In this document: positions 16,195-24,354 of the stretch, in pieces | Position numbering within the stretch: the stretch's first letter is position 1 | Layout: every line of letters starts with the position of its first letter | Assembly (NCBI RefSeq): GCF_017916455.1 | Contig: NZ_JAFMSY010000001.1 | Coordinates: 62,001 to 126,000, forward strand | Direction: 5' to 3' | DNA from: Nocardioides xinjiangensis | Lineage (GTDB): Bacteria > Actinomycetota > Actinomycetes > Propionibacteriales > Nocardioidaceae | DNA length: 64,000 nt | The notes under the pieces: model-generated | What the model was told of the DNA's origin: nothing | What the model saw: only the letters and a program-made list of their open reading frames with translations | Database searches by the model: none | Made by a program: the position numbers and the translations under genes

Positions 16195-16398
16195 ATGGAG
16201 CCCGACCGCGACATCTGCTCGGCGAAGGGCTGCCAGGCCGACGCCGCCTGGGACCTGCAGTGGAACAACCCCAAGATCCACACGCCCGAGCGCCGCAAGT
16301 CGTGGCTCGCGTGCGATGAGCACCGGGCGTCGCTGTCGGACTTCCTCGGCTCGCGCGGGTTCCTGAGGGACGTCGTCCCGCACCGCCCCGCCGTGTGA
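16195..16398 (+). CDS. Small conserved actinobacterial protein, possible zinc-binding
   Basis: The 67-residue protein contains CSAKGC near the N terminus and ACDEH in the middle, a CxxxxC...CxxH set that could bind zinc (inference). It also has WDLQWNNPKIHTPERRKSWLACDEHR, a segment typical of a small actinobacterial family of unknown function. The ATG at 16195 is preceded by GGGAGGA at 5-6 nt spacing. A longer in-frame start at 16135 exists but lies in the 6C RNA terminator and is unlikely. Confidence 0.75.
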   Translation: MEPDRDICSAKGCQADAAWDLQWNNPKIHTPERRKSWLACDEHRASLSDFLGSRGFLRDVVPHRPAV

Positions 16399-16464
16399 TC
16401 CGCCCCACCCGCGGAGGCGAGGCCCGGCACCGGTAGATCCGCGGGCGCGGGGAACTGGGGCCGC

Positions 16465-18318
16465 ATGGACAACGGCTTGCGCGACTCGACCGACGCCTGG
16501 GGCATCCAGCACCGCTGGCTCGACGCCGACGACGTACCGCAGGAGGTCTCCGACGCGACGGTGGCCCGGCTGCGCGAGGTCATCGGGGAGGCACCCGACG
16601 ACCTCGAGCAGCGGGCGCCGCTGGTGACGCGGCCCGGGCGCGACCTCGGCCTCGTCGCCGGACGCGTGCTCTGCGAGGACGGCACCGAGCGACGCATCGA
16701 GGGTCGCGTGCCCGACGACATGCCGCTCGGCTACCACCGGCTGCACGGCCCCGACGGCACCGACCGCCTGCTCGTGGTGTCCCCCGGCCGCTGCTGGCTC
16801 CCGTCGCGGCGGTCGTGGGGATGGGCGGTGCAGCTCTACGGCGCGCGCTCCGCCGCGAGCTGGGGCATCGGCGACCTCGGCGACCTGCGCACCCTGCGCG
16901 AGTGGACCGAGCGCGCGGGCGGCGGCTTCCTGCTGGTCAACCCGCTCCACGCGGTGGCCCCGACGGTCCCTCTCGAGCCCAGTCCCTACCTCCCGGCCAC
17001 CCGGCGCTTCCGGAACCCGGTCTACCTCCGCGTGCAGGACGTGCCGGGTTGGTCCCCCGACGACGCCGAACCCGACGCCGTACGCCGGCTGGGTGACTCG
17101 CCGCTCGTCGACCGCGACGCCGCGTGGCAGCTCAAGCGCACCGTCCTGCAGGCGGCGTACGACCGCTTCCGCTCCGCCGGCGGCGATCCGGACTTCGACG
17201 ACTGGCGCGAGCAGCGCGGTCCGGGGCTGCAGGAGTTCGCGACCTGGTGCGCCCTGGCCGAGGAGCACGGACCGGACTGGCACCAGTGGCCACCCGGCCT
17301 CCAGCGGCCCGACACCGAGGACGTGGCGAGTTTCGGGCGCACCCACGCGACCGAGGTCGGCTTCCACGCCTGGATGCAGTGGCAGCTGGACGTGCAGCTG
17401 CGCTCCGCCACCGGAGGGCTGACCGTCCTGCAGGACCTCCCGATCGGCGTCTCCGGAGGAGGCGCCGACGCCTGGGCGTGGCAGGAGGGCGTGGCGCAGG
17501 GCGTCACGGTCGGGGCGCCGCCCGACGCGCTCAACACGCTCGGCCAGGACTGGGGCTCGCCGCCGATGGTGCCGTGGCGCCTGCGGCTCGCCGAGTACGA
17601 GCCCTTCATCGAGTCGGTGCGCGGCACCATCGCGGGGGCGGGCGGTCTGCGGATCGACCACGTGATGGGGCTGTTCCGCCTGTGGTGGATCCCCGAGGGT
17701 GCCGACGCGACCGAGGGCGCCTACGTCCGCTACCCCAGCGACGACCTGCTCGACATCGTCGCCCTCGAGTCGCACCGTGCCGGGGCGGTCGTCGTCGGCG
17801 AGGACCTCGGCACCGTCGAGCCGGGCGTCCCCGAGGCCCTGTCCAGCCGGGCGCTGCTGTCCTACAAGGTGCTGTGGTTCGAGGAGGACGATCCGTCCGA
17901 GTGGCCCGCGGAGGCGCTGGCGACGGTCACCACGCACGACCTCCCTACGGTGGCCGGTCTCTGGACCGGGTCCGACGCCGAGGACCAGCTGGCCACGACC
18001 GGCATGCCGGAGGAGGACGTGCGCCAGGGCCGCGCCGACCTCGTGGCGAAGCTGACGCGCTCGGGTCTGCCCACCGACGCCACCCCCGAGCAGGCGGTCG
18101 ACGCGGCCTACCGTGAGCTGTCGCGGGCGCCGTCGCTGCTGCTGTCGCTGTCGCTGGAGGACGCGGTGCTGGAGGAGCACCGGCCCAACGTCCCGGGCAC
18201 GGTGGAGCGCGACAACTGGCGCCTACCGCTGCCCGTGCCGGTCGACGCGCTCGACGACGTGCCGTCGGCGAGGCGCCTCGTGCGGACCGTCACCGAGGCG
18301 CTGGCCGGCGACGCCTGA
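16465..18318 (+). CDS. malQ: 4-alpha-glucanotransferase (amylomaltase)
   Basis: This GH77 enzyme transfers maltosyl and longer glucan units in maltodextrin/glycogen metabolism. The 617-residue protein has the catalytic nucleophile segment LRIDHVMGLFRLWWIP, the acid/base segment VVGEDLGTVEPGV and THDLPTVAGLW. LYGARSAASWGIGDLGDL and SPYLPATRRFRNPVYL mark the donor-site region. It carries an N-terminal extension of about 120 residues before the GH77 core, as in other actinobacterial MalQ. The ATG at 16465 follows a GC-rich spacer with a weak GGGG Shine-Dalgarno. Confidence 0.92.
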   Translation: MDNGLRDSTDAWGIQHRWLDADDVPQEVSDATVARLREVIGEAPDDLEQRAPLVTRPGRDLGLVAGRVLCEDGTERRIEGRVPDDMPLGYHRLHGPDGTDRLLVVSPGRCWLPSRRSWGWAVQLYGARSAASWGIGDLGDLRTLREWTERAGGGFLLVNPLHAVAPTVPLEPSPYLPATRRFRNPVYLRVQDVPGWSPDDAEPDAVRRLGDSPLVDRDAAWQLKRTVLQAAYDRFRSAGGDPDFDDWREQRGPGLQEFATWCALAEEHGPDWHQWPPGLQRPDTEDVASFGRTHATEVGFHAWMQWQLDVQLRSATGGLTVLQDLPIGVSGGGADAWAWQEGVAQGVTVGAPPDALNTLGQDWGSPPMVPWRLRLAEYEPFIESVRGTIAGAGGLRIDHVMGLFRLWWIPEGADATEGAYVRYPSDDLLDIVALESHRAGAVVVGEDLGTVEPGVPEALSSRALLSYKVLWFEEDDPSEWPAEALATVTTHDLPTVAGLWTGSDAEDQLATTGMPEEDVRQGRADLVAKLTRSGLPTDATPEQAVDAAYRELSRAPSLLLSLSLEDAVLEEHRPNVPGTVERDNWRLPLPVPVDALDDVPSARRLVRTVTEALAGDA

Positions 18319-18378
18319 CCCGCCGGTCGGCCGCCGGCCGGTTAGCCGCCGGCCCGTCGGCCGTCAGCCGCCGGCGCG
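18319..18378. repeat. GC-rich degenerate repeat between malQ and moaA
   Basis: The 60-bp convergent gap consists of imperfect copies of a GCCGCCGGCC-like unit that can form alternative GC-rich hairpins on either strand. A bidirectional transcription end is plausible. Confidence 0.45.
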
Positions 18379-19368
18379 TCAGCCGCCGATCGCCGACATC
18401 GGTCGGTCGGGCTGGAGGAAGGACTGGTCGTCGATGCCGTGGCCGGCACGCTTGCCGCGCATCGCGACGACCCACCTGTCGGCGACCTCCTGGTCGCTCG
18501 CGCCGGAGCGCAGCGCCGTACGCAGGTCGGACTCCTCACGCGCGAAGAGGCAGTTGCGCACCTGGCCGTCGGCGGTGAGCCGCACGCGGTCGCAGTCGCC
18601 GCAGAACGGGCGCGTCACCGACGCGATGATGCCGACGGTCGCCGGTCCCCCGTCGACGTCGAAGAGCTCGGCCGGAGCGCTCCCGCGCGGCGCACCGTGC
18701 GGCGTGAGCGTGAACTCGGCGGACAGCGCGGCGTGGATCTCGTCGGCGGTCACCATGGCCGCCCGGCTCCACTCGTGCTGGGCGTCGAGCGGCATCTGCT
18801 CGATGAAGCGCAGCTCGTAGCCCTGGGCGATGCTCCAGCGGAGCAGCTCGGCCGCCTGGTCGTCGTTGGTGCCGCGCAGCAGCACCGCGTTGAGCTTGAT
18901 GGGCCCCAGCCCGGCCTCCCGGGCCGCCTCGAGCCCGGCGACGACGTCGCGCAACCGGTCCCGGCGGGTGATGGTGGCGAAGGTCTCGGGGCGGACGCTG
19001 TCGATGCTGGCGTTGATCCGGTCGAGCCCGGCGTCGGCGAGGGCCCGCGCGGTGCGGGACAGGCCCAGGGCGTTGGTGGTCAGGGAGGTCTCGACGCCGA
19101 GCGCGTGCGTCCGCGCCACGATGTCGACCAGTCCGCGGCGCAGCAGCGGCTCGCCGCCGGTGAAGCGCACCTCGCGGATCCCGAGCCGCTCGACGCCGAT
19201 GGTGATGAGCCGCACGACCTCGTCGTCGGTCAGGGTCTGCTCGGTGGGCAGCCAGTCGAGGCCCTCGGCAGGCATGCAGTAGTTGCACCGCAGGTTGCAG
19301 CGGTCGGTGAGGGAGACGCGCAGGTCCGTGGCCACGCGGCCGAAGCGATCTGCCAGGAGTGTCGTCAC
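18379..19368 (-). CDS. moaA: GTP 3',8-cyclase (molybdenum cofactor synthesis)
   Basis: This radical-SAM enzyme starts molybdopterin synthesis by converting GTP to 3',8-cyclo-GTP. The N-terminal cluster motif CNLRCNYC lies near residue 23, followed by [18 protein letters not shown]-terminal cluster is visible as [20 protein letters not shown]. It ends in SAIGG, the double-glycine tail needed for MoaA activity. Start GTG 19368 is favoured because TAGACT at 19376-19381 lies 7 nt upstream (329 residues); GTG 19374 would leave only 1 nt. It is divergent from the SURF1 gene. Confidence 0.94.
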   Translation of the reverse strand: MTTLLADRFGRVATDLRVSLTDRCNLRCNYCMPAEGLDWLPTEQTLTDDEVVRLITIGVERLGIREVRFTGGEPLLRRGLVDIVARTHALGVETSLTTNALGLSRTARALADAGLDRINASIDSVRPETFATITRRDRLRDVVAGLEAAREAGLGPIKLNAVLLRGTNDDQAAELLRWSIAQGYELRFIEQMPLDAQHEWSRAAMVTADEIHAALSAEFTLTPHGAPRGSAPAELFDVDGGPATVGIIASVTRPFCGDCDRVRLTADGQVRNCLFAREESDLRTALRSGASDQEVADRWVVAMRGKRAGHGIDDQSFLQPDRPMSAIGG

Positions 19369-19375
19369 GGTCACG

Positions 19376-19381
19376 AGTCTA
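19376..19381 (-). promoter_or_regulatory. -10 box TAGACT deciding the moaA start
   Basis: The 7-nt spacing fits the second GTG (19368) rather than the first (19374). Confidence 0.5.
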
Positions 19382-19424
19382 CGAGTGCCGTCGAGCCCCC
19401 CTCCGCCACCGAGGACGCGCCGGA

Positions 19425-19430
19425 TAGCCT
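19425..19430 (+). promoter_or_regulatory. -10 box TAGCCT of the SURF1 gene
   Basis: TAGCCT lies 6 nt before the GTG at 19437; it is divergent from moaA. Confidence 0.55.
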
Positions 19431-19436
19431 CGGTGG

Positions 19437-20363
19437 GTGCCCAAGCTGCGGTTCCTGCTCTCGCGCCGCTGGATCGTCTTCGCACTCGTGGTCGTCTTCC
19501 TCGCCTGGGTCGCCTGGCGGCTCGGCGAGTGGCAGTTCCACCGGCTCGAGGACCGCCAGGAGCGCAACGCGATCATCGAGCGGAACGAGAAGGCCGGTGC
19601 CGCCCCCGTCACCGAGGTGATGGCTCCCGGCCGCGACGTCGACGCCTCGGACGAGTGGCGGATCGTCGAGGCCCGCGGGACCTACGCGGTCGAGGACACG
19701 GTCATCGTGCGCTACCGCACCCGCGACGGCGAGGCCGGTGTCGACGTCGTCGTCCCGCTCGAGCTGCCCGGCGGCACGAGCGTGCTGGTCGACCGCGGCT
19801 GGTACGCCACCGACAACCGCGGCGCCACCACGGCGGACGTCCCGGCGCCGCCCGAGGGCGAGGTGACGATCACGGGGTGGGTGCGCCGCGACGCCGAGGG
19901 CGACAGCACGCAGGTCACCGACCAGTCGACCCGGGCGGTCGACAGCGAGCAGATCGGTGAGGCGCTGGACCGCCCGGTGCTGGGCGGCTGGCTCGACCTG
20001 CGCTCGGAGTCGCCTGCGCCCGAGACGGCGCTGCAGCCGGTGGAGCTGCCCGAGCTCGACAACGGCCCCCACTTCTTCTACGGGCTGCAGTGGTGGTTCT
20101 TCGGGGTGCTCGCCATCTTCGGCTTCCTCTACCTCATCTACGACGAGTGGCGCGGCGGCCGCGGTCCGTGGGGCCGCCCGGACGCCGCCGGGGGCCGACC
20201 CGCCGGCGGCCCTGCGGGTCCGCCGGCGCGTACGGCGGCCGCGAAGCCGCGCCGCACCTGGCGCGACCGGCTGGACCAGCCCGCGGACGAGGACGACGAG
20301 CCCCCGTCAGAGCGCGCGGAGCAGTCCCCCGTCGACCGGGAGCATCACGCCCGTCAGGAATGA
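19437..20363 (+). CDS. SURF1-family cytochrome c oxidase assembly protein
   Basis: SURF1 proteins help insert heme a into cytochrome oxidase. The 308-residue protein has an N-terminal membrane segment (about 10-28, followed by [14 protein letters not shown], a typical SURF1 motif). A periplasmic domain ends with VLVDRGWY and [13 protein letters not shown] leading into the second membrane segment (about 215-235). A Pro/Ala-rich cytoplasmic tail of about 70 residues follows. ctaA and ctaB elsewhere in the window belong to the same maturation process. The last 57 bp overlap the convergent SDR gene. Confidence 0.9.
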   Translation: MPKLRFLLSRRWIVFALVVVFLAWVAWRLGEWQFHRLEDRQERNAIIERNEKAGAAPVTEVMAPGRDVDASDEWRIVEARGTYAVEDTVIVRYRTRDGEAGVDVVVPLELPGGTSVLVDRGWYATDNRGATTADVPAPPEGEVTITGWVRRDAEGDSTQVTDQSTRAVDSEQIGEALDRPVLGGWLDLRSESPAPETALQPVELPELDNGPHFFYGLQWWFFGVLAIFGFLYLIYDEWRGGRGPWGRPDAAGGRPAGGPAGPPARTAAAKPRRTWRDRLDQPADEDDEPPSERAEQSPVDREHHARQE

Positions 20364-21077
20364 CGCGGCCGGCGAGAGCAGGAACGCCGCGACCGCGCCG
20401 AACTCCTCCGGCTCCCCGTAGCGGCCCAGCGGGATCGCGGCCTCGGCCGCGCGCCGTGCCGCCTCCGGGTCGCCCGTCGAGGCGTCGAGCTCGGCGACCC
20501 GCTCGGTGGCGAGGCGGCCGGGCAGCAGCCCGTTGACGCGCACCCCGCGCGGGCCGAGCTCGTCGGCCAGGGTCTTGGCGACCATCGCCAGGCCCGGTCG
20601 CAGCCCGTTGGAGATCGCCATGTCGGGCAGGGGCGCCCGGACGCTCGACGAGAGCACGAGCCCGAGGGAGCCGCCCGACGGGAGGGCGGCGCCGACCTCG
20701 CGCGCGAGGCGTACGGCGCCGAGGAACACCGAGTCGAACGCGCTGGTCCACTGCTCGTCGGTGATCGTGCCGACCGGGCCCTTGGGCGGACCGCCGACGC
20801 TGATGAGCGCGCCGTCGACGCGCCCCCAGGCGTCGTCGGCCGCGGCGAGCAGGCGGGCCGGGGTCTCGCGGTCGGCGTTGTCGGCGACCACCGTGACGGC
20901 GGCGTGACGGCCGGCCGCCTCGTCGAGCGTGGCGGCGGCCTGCTCGAGCGTCTCGCGGGAGCGGCCGGACAGGACGACGCGCGCGCCCTCGGCGACCAGC
21001 ACGTCGGCGCTCGCCCGCCCGAGCCCCCGGGCTCCGCCGGTGACGAGGTAGACGCGATCGGTGAGCTGGAGGTCCAT
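20307..21077 (-). CDS. SDR-family oxidoreductase with altered active site
   Basis: The 256-residue Rossmann protein has the TGGARGLGRASADVL cofactor motif and a C-terminal [12 protein letters not shown], as in FabG-like reductases. The usual Tyr-x3-Lys is replaced: the aligned segment reads ISNGLRPGLAMVAKTLA, so Ser and Arg stand where Tyr and Lys are expected. This matches a known subgroup with an SNxxR signature and uncertain chemistry. The ATG at 21077 has a TAGGCT box 6 nt upstream. It overlaps the SURF1 3' end by 57 bp. Confidence 0.85.
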   Translation of the reverse strand: MDLQLTDRVYLVTGGARGLGRASADVLVAEGARVVLSGRSRETLEQAAATLDEAAGRHAAVTVVADNADRETPARLLAAADDAWGRVDGALISVGGPPKGPVGTITDEQWTSAFDSVFLGAVRLAREVGAALPSGGSLGLVLSSSVRAPLPDMAISNGLRPGLAMVAKTLADELGPRGVRVNGLLPGRLATERVAELDASTGDPEAARRAAEAAIPLGRYGEPEEFGAVAAFLLSPAASFLTGVMLPVDGGLLRAL

Positions 21078-21083
21078 GTCGCG

Positions 21084-21089
21084 AGCCTA
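21084..21089 (-). promoter_or_regulatory. -10 box TAGGCT of the SDR gene
   Basis: It lies 6 nt before the ATG at 21077. Confidence 0.55.
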
Positions 21090-21156
21090 GCCGGGGTCGG
21101 CGGGGTCGCTGTGCGGGTGCCGGGGTGGCCGGACGCCCCCGCCCCGGCCCGGGCCA

Positions 21157-21451
21157 GCGTCATACGAACCCGCACGCATAGGCGCCGGTCCGCATGACGC
21201 ACCCCCGCGCCCGCCCCCGGCGTCATACGAACCCGCACGTATTGGCGCCGGTCCGCATGACGCACGCAGGGCCCCGACCCGGCGTCATACGAACCCGCAC
21301 CCATAGCCGCCGGTCCGTATGACGCACCCCGGCGCCCGCCCCCAGCGTCATACGAACCCGCACGTATAGCCGCCGGTCCGCATGACGCACCCCGGCGCCC
21401 GCCCCCAGCGTCATACGAACCCGCACGTATAGGCGCCAGTCCGCATGACGC
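21157..21451. repeat. Five-copy tandem palindromic repeat array (family 2)
   Basis: This dominates the 468-bp gap between the SDR gene and the ABC exporter gene, both on the minus strand. Five 44-bp units start at 21157, 21220, 21282, 21345 and 21408 (62-63 bp apart). Each begins GCGTCATACGAACC and ends GGTCCGCATGACGC, 14-bp arms matching in 12 positions, with GTATAGGCGCC-like centres. The sequence is unrelated to family 1, but copy number, palindromy and period are the same. The rest of the gap (21090-21156 and 21452-21545) is GC-rich with nothing recognisable. Confidence 0.9.
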
Positions 21452-21545
21452 ACGCGGGCGCCGCCGGACGCACCCCGGCGCCGCCGGAAGCTCACCGCCG
21501 CGGCCGGGCGCACCGGGCGCGCCGCGGACGCCAGGCGAGTGACGC

Positions 21546-23435
21546 TCAGCCGCGCGCGGGGACCGCCGACTCCTCGCGGAACTGGGTCGCGTGGAGCGTG
21601 GCGTAGAGCCCGCCGGAGGCGAGGAGCTCGGCGTGCGTGCCCTGCTGGACGACCCGGCCGCCCTCGAGGACCAGGATGAGGTCGGCGTTGCGGACGGTGG
21701 AGAGCCGGTGCGCGATCACGAGGGACGTACGCCCCTCGAGCGCGGCGTCGAGCGCCTGCTGGACGGCGGCCTCGGACTCGCTGTCGAGATGCGCGGTCGC
21801 CTCGTCGAGGACGACGATCGAGGGCGCCTTGAGCAGCAACCGGGCGATCGCCAGCCGCTGGCGCTCGCCGCCGCTGAGGCGGTAGCCGCGGTCACCGACG
21901 ACCGTGTCGAGGCCGTCGGGCAGGGCCCGGACGAGGGAGGCGATCTGCGCGGCCTCCAGCGCCGCCCAGACGTCGGCCTCGCTGGCATCCGGCCGCGCGT
22001 AGAGGAGGTTGGCGCGGATGGTGTCGTGGAACATGTGGGCGTCCTGCGTGACGTAGCCGACGACGTCCTCGAGGGACTCGAGGGTCACGTCGCGCACGTC
22101 GTGTCCGCCCACCCTGACGGCACCGGCCTCGACGTCGTAGAGCCGCGCGACGAGGTGGGTGACGGTCGTCTTGCCGGCACCGGACGGCCCGACCAGCGCG
22201 ACCATCTGGCCCGGCTCGGCGGTGAAGGTGACGTCGTGCAGCACGCGTCCGCTGTCGCGCGACTCGGTGCGCGCGACGGTCTCGAGGGAGGCGAGCGAGA
22301 TCTCGTCGGCGCGCGGGTAGGTGAACGCGACGTGGTCGAACTCCAGCCGGGAGGCCGACCTCGGCAGCGCGATCGCGTCGGGCTTCTCCTGGATCAGCGA
22401 GGGCAGGTCGAGCACCTCGAAGACCCGGTCGAAGCTCACCAGGGCGGTCATCACGTCGATGCGCACGTTGGAGAGCCCCTGCAGCGGACCGAGCAGTCTG
22501 GTCAGCAGCACGCCCAGCGCCACGATCGTGCCGACCGAGAGCTCGCCGCGGATCGCCAGCCAGCCGCCGATGCCGTAGACCAGGGCCGTCGCCAGGGACG
22601 GCACGAGGGTCATGGCGGCGAAGAAGATGCGGGTCAGCAGCGAGATCCGCACGCCGAGGTCGCGCACCACGGCGGCCTTCCGCGCGTACGTCGAGTCCTC
22701 GGCGTCGCGGCGTCCGAACAGCTTGAGCAGCATCGCGCCGCCCACGTTGAAGCGCTCGGTCATGGCGTTGCCGAGGTCGGCGTTGCCGTCCATCTGCTGC
22801 CGCGAGAGGTCCGCGAGGCGGTTGCCGACCACCCGGGAGGCCAGGAGCAGGATCGGGAACAGCGCGACGCACAGCAGCGTCACCGGCCAGCTCAGGAACA
22901 GCATGGTCACGCCGACCACGACGGCGGCGATGACGTTGGACACGGTGCCCTGCAGCGTCGAGGTGAACGCCCGCTGCGCGCCGATGACGTCGTTGTTGAG
23001 GCGGCTGACGAGCGCCCCGGTCTGCGTGCGCGTGAAAAAGGCGAGCGACTGCCGCTGCACGTGGGAGAAGACCTGCGTGCGCAGGTCGTAGATCAGGCCC
23101 TCGCCGATCCGGCTCGACAGCCAGCCGGTGACCAGGCCGAAGGCGGAGTCGACGACCGCCACCAGCGCGACCAGCGACGCCAGCCACACGACCAGCGAGG
23201 TGTCGCCGGTGCGCACGCCGTCGTCGATGATCGCCTTGAGCAGCAGCGGCGGCACCACGACGAGGGCCGCGTCGACGACGGTGACGGCGAGGAAGGCCGC
23301 GATCAGCCTGCGGTGCGGGCCGGCGAACGCGAGGACCCTGCGCACGGTGCGGCGCTCGATCTTGTTGTCGACCACGCTCCGGTCGCTGCGCAGGAAGCGC
23401 CACGGCGGGCCACCTGCGCCCGGTCCCATCGACAT
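21546..23435 (-). CDS. ABC transporter, fused permease and ATPase (multidrug/lipid exporter type)
   Basis: This 629-residue half-transporter has an N-terminal membrane domain with six predicted segments (about 45-330). The ATPase domain (about 365-600) has Walker A GPSGAGKTT, LSGGERQRLAIARLLL, Walker B IVVLDEATAHLD and the IAHRLSTV switch. It fits the exporter class (MsbA/LmrA/Rv1747-like); the substrate is unknown. One gene suggests a homodimer. ATG 23435 is chosen because GGAGGAG precedes it; the frame extends 8 codons further to another start without such a site. A repeat array lies downstream. Confidence 0.92.
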   Translation of the reverse strand: MSMGPGAGGPPWRFLRSDRSVVDNKIERRTVRRVLAFAGPHRRLIAAFLAVTVVDAALVVVPPLLLKAIIDDGVRTGDTSLVVWLASLVALVAVVDSAFGLVTGWLSSRIGEGLIYDLRTQVFSHVQRQSLAFFTRTQTGALVSRLNNDVIGAQRAFTSTLQGTVSNVIAAVVVGVTMLFLSWPVTLLCVALFPILLLASRVVGNRLADLSRQQMDGNADLGNAMTERFNVGGAMLLKLFGRRDAEDSTYARKAAVVRDLGVRISLLTRIFFAAMTLVPSLATALVYGIGGWLAIRGELSVGTIVALGVLLTRLLGPLQGLSNVRIDVMTALVSFDRVFEVLDLPSLIQEKPDAIALPRSASRLEFDHVAFTYPRADEISLASLETVARTESRDSGRVLHDVTFTAEPGQMVALVGPSGAGKTTVTHLVARLYDVEAGAVRVGGHDVRDVTLESLEDVVGYVTQDAHMFHDTIRANLLYARPDASEADVWAALEAAQIASLVRALPDGLDTVVGDRGYRLSGGERQRLAIARLLLKAPSIVVLDEATAHLDSESEAAVQQALDAALEGRTSLVIAHRLSTVRNADLILVLEGGRVVQQGTHAELLASGGLYATLHATQFREESAVPARG

Positions 23436-23541
23436 GCCTGCTCCTCCGTCCGTCCCCACGAGAACCCGCGAGTGGACCGGATTGTTCCTCCCGCCACCGA
23501 CAGGCCGGTCACGCTGCTGCCTCGGGGGCGCCGGCCCGCGA

Positions 23542-24324
23542 TCAGCCGAGCGCGGCGGCGACGGCGCGGAAGCGGCGTACCTGGGCCTCGCGCTCGAGGC
23601 GGCGCTGCTCGTCGAGGTCGCGGCCGGCGGCGCCCTGCAGCAGGCGCTTGGTCTCGGTCACGACGCCGGGCATCGGGGCGACGAGGGCGGCGACGAGGTC
23701 GCCGACGGCGGCGTCGAGGTCGGCCGAGGGGTACGACGCCGTGGCCAGGCCGATGCGGACGGCCTCCTCCGCCCCGACCGTGCGGGCCGTGGCGCAGATC
23801 TCGAGCGCCCGCGCGTAGCCCACGTGCTCCACCAGCGGCTTGGTGCCGGTGAGGTCCGGCACGAGCCCGAGCGCCGACTCCTTCATGGAGAACGAGGCGT
23901 CGTCCGCGACCACGCGCAGGTCGCAGGCGAGCGCGAGCTGGAAGCCGGCGCCGACCGCGTGGCCGCGGACCTTCGCGATGGAGACGAACCGCGGCTCGCG
24001 CAGCCACGTGAAGCCGCGCTGGAACTCCTCGACCCGGGCCGAGGCGTCCTGGTCGCTGAGGGCGAGCAGGCCGACGACGCTCTCCCGCGCGTCGGTGGAC
24101 GGGTCGAGCATCGCCCGGTCGAGCCCGGCGGAGAACGTCGGTCCCTCCCCCGTCACCACGACGACGCGCACGTCGTCGGGCAGGGTGCGGCCGATCTCGG
24201 CCAGGGCGAGCCACATGGCCGGCGTCTGCGCGTTGCGGACGGCGGGCCGGTCGAGCGTCACGGTCGCGACGGGGCCGGCGAGGTCGAGGCGGAGACCGAC
24301 GGCGGCGAGCTCTTCGGGAGTCAT
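23542..24324 (-). CDS. Enoyl-CoA hydratase/isomerase family protein
   Basis: The 260-residue crotonase-fold protein contains VVVTGEGPTFSAGLDRAML (oxyanion-hole region) and KVRGHAVGAGFQLALACDLRVVADDASFSMKESALGLVPDLTGTKPL. The second segment has an acidic residue in the usual glutamate position. It is likely active in acyl-CoA beta-oxidation or a related pathway. A perfect inverted repeat at 24330-24354 lies immediately upstream of the ATG and covers the candidate -10 (TAGTAA), so it is probably controlled by a TetR-type regulator encoded elsewhere. Confidence 0.88.
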   Translation of the reverse strand: MTPEELAAVGLRLDLAGPVATVTLDRPAVRNAQTPAMWLALAEIGRTLPDDVRVVVVTGEGPTFSAGLDRAMLDPSTDARESVVGLLALSDQDASARVEEFQRGFTWLREPRFVSIAKVRGHAVGAGFQLALACDLRVVADDASFSMKESALGLVPDLTGTKPLVEHVGYARALEICATARTVGAEEAVRIGLATASYPSADLDAAVGDLVAALVAPMPGVVTETKRLLQGAAGRDLDEQRRLEREAQVRRFRAVAAALG

Positions 24325-24329
24325 GCCGC

Positions 24330-24354
24330 GAGGTTACTACTCGTCAGTAACCTC
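24330..24354. promoter_or_regulatory. Operator-like inverted repeat before the enoyl-CoA hydratase gene
   Basis: GAGGTTACT at 24330-24338 and AGTAACCTC at 24346-24354 are exact reverse complements separated by 7 bp. The site starts 6 bp before the hydratase start codon, overlaps its -10 region and reaches the stop codon of the ABC-F gene. The TTACT-N7-AGTAA shape resembles TetR-family operators of fatty-acid genes (inference). Confidence 0.65.

Noticed and set aside
15796..18180. A 794-codon open frame antisense to malQ and the 6C RNA region
   Set aside because: The sense strand holds malQ with full catalytic motifs; the antisense frame has no domain.
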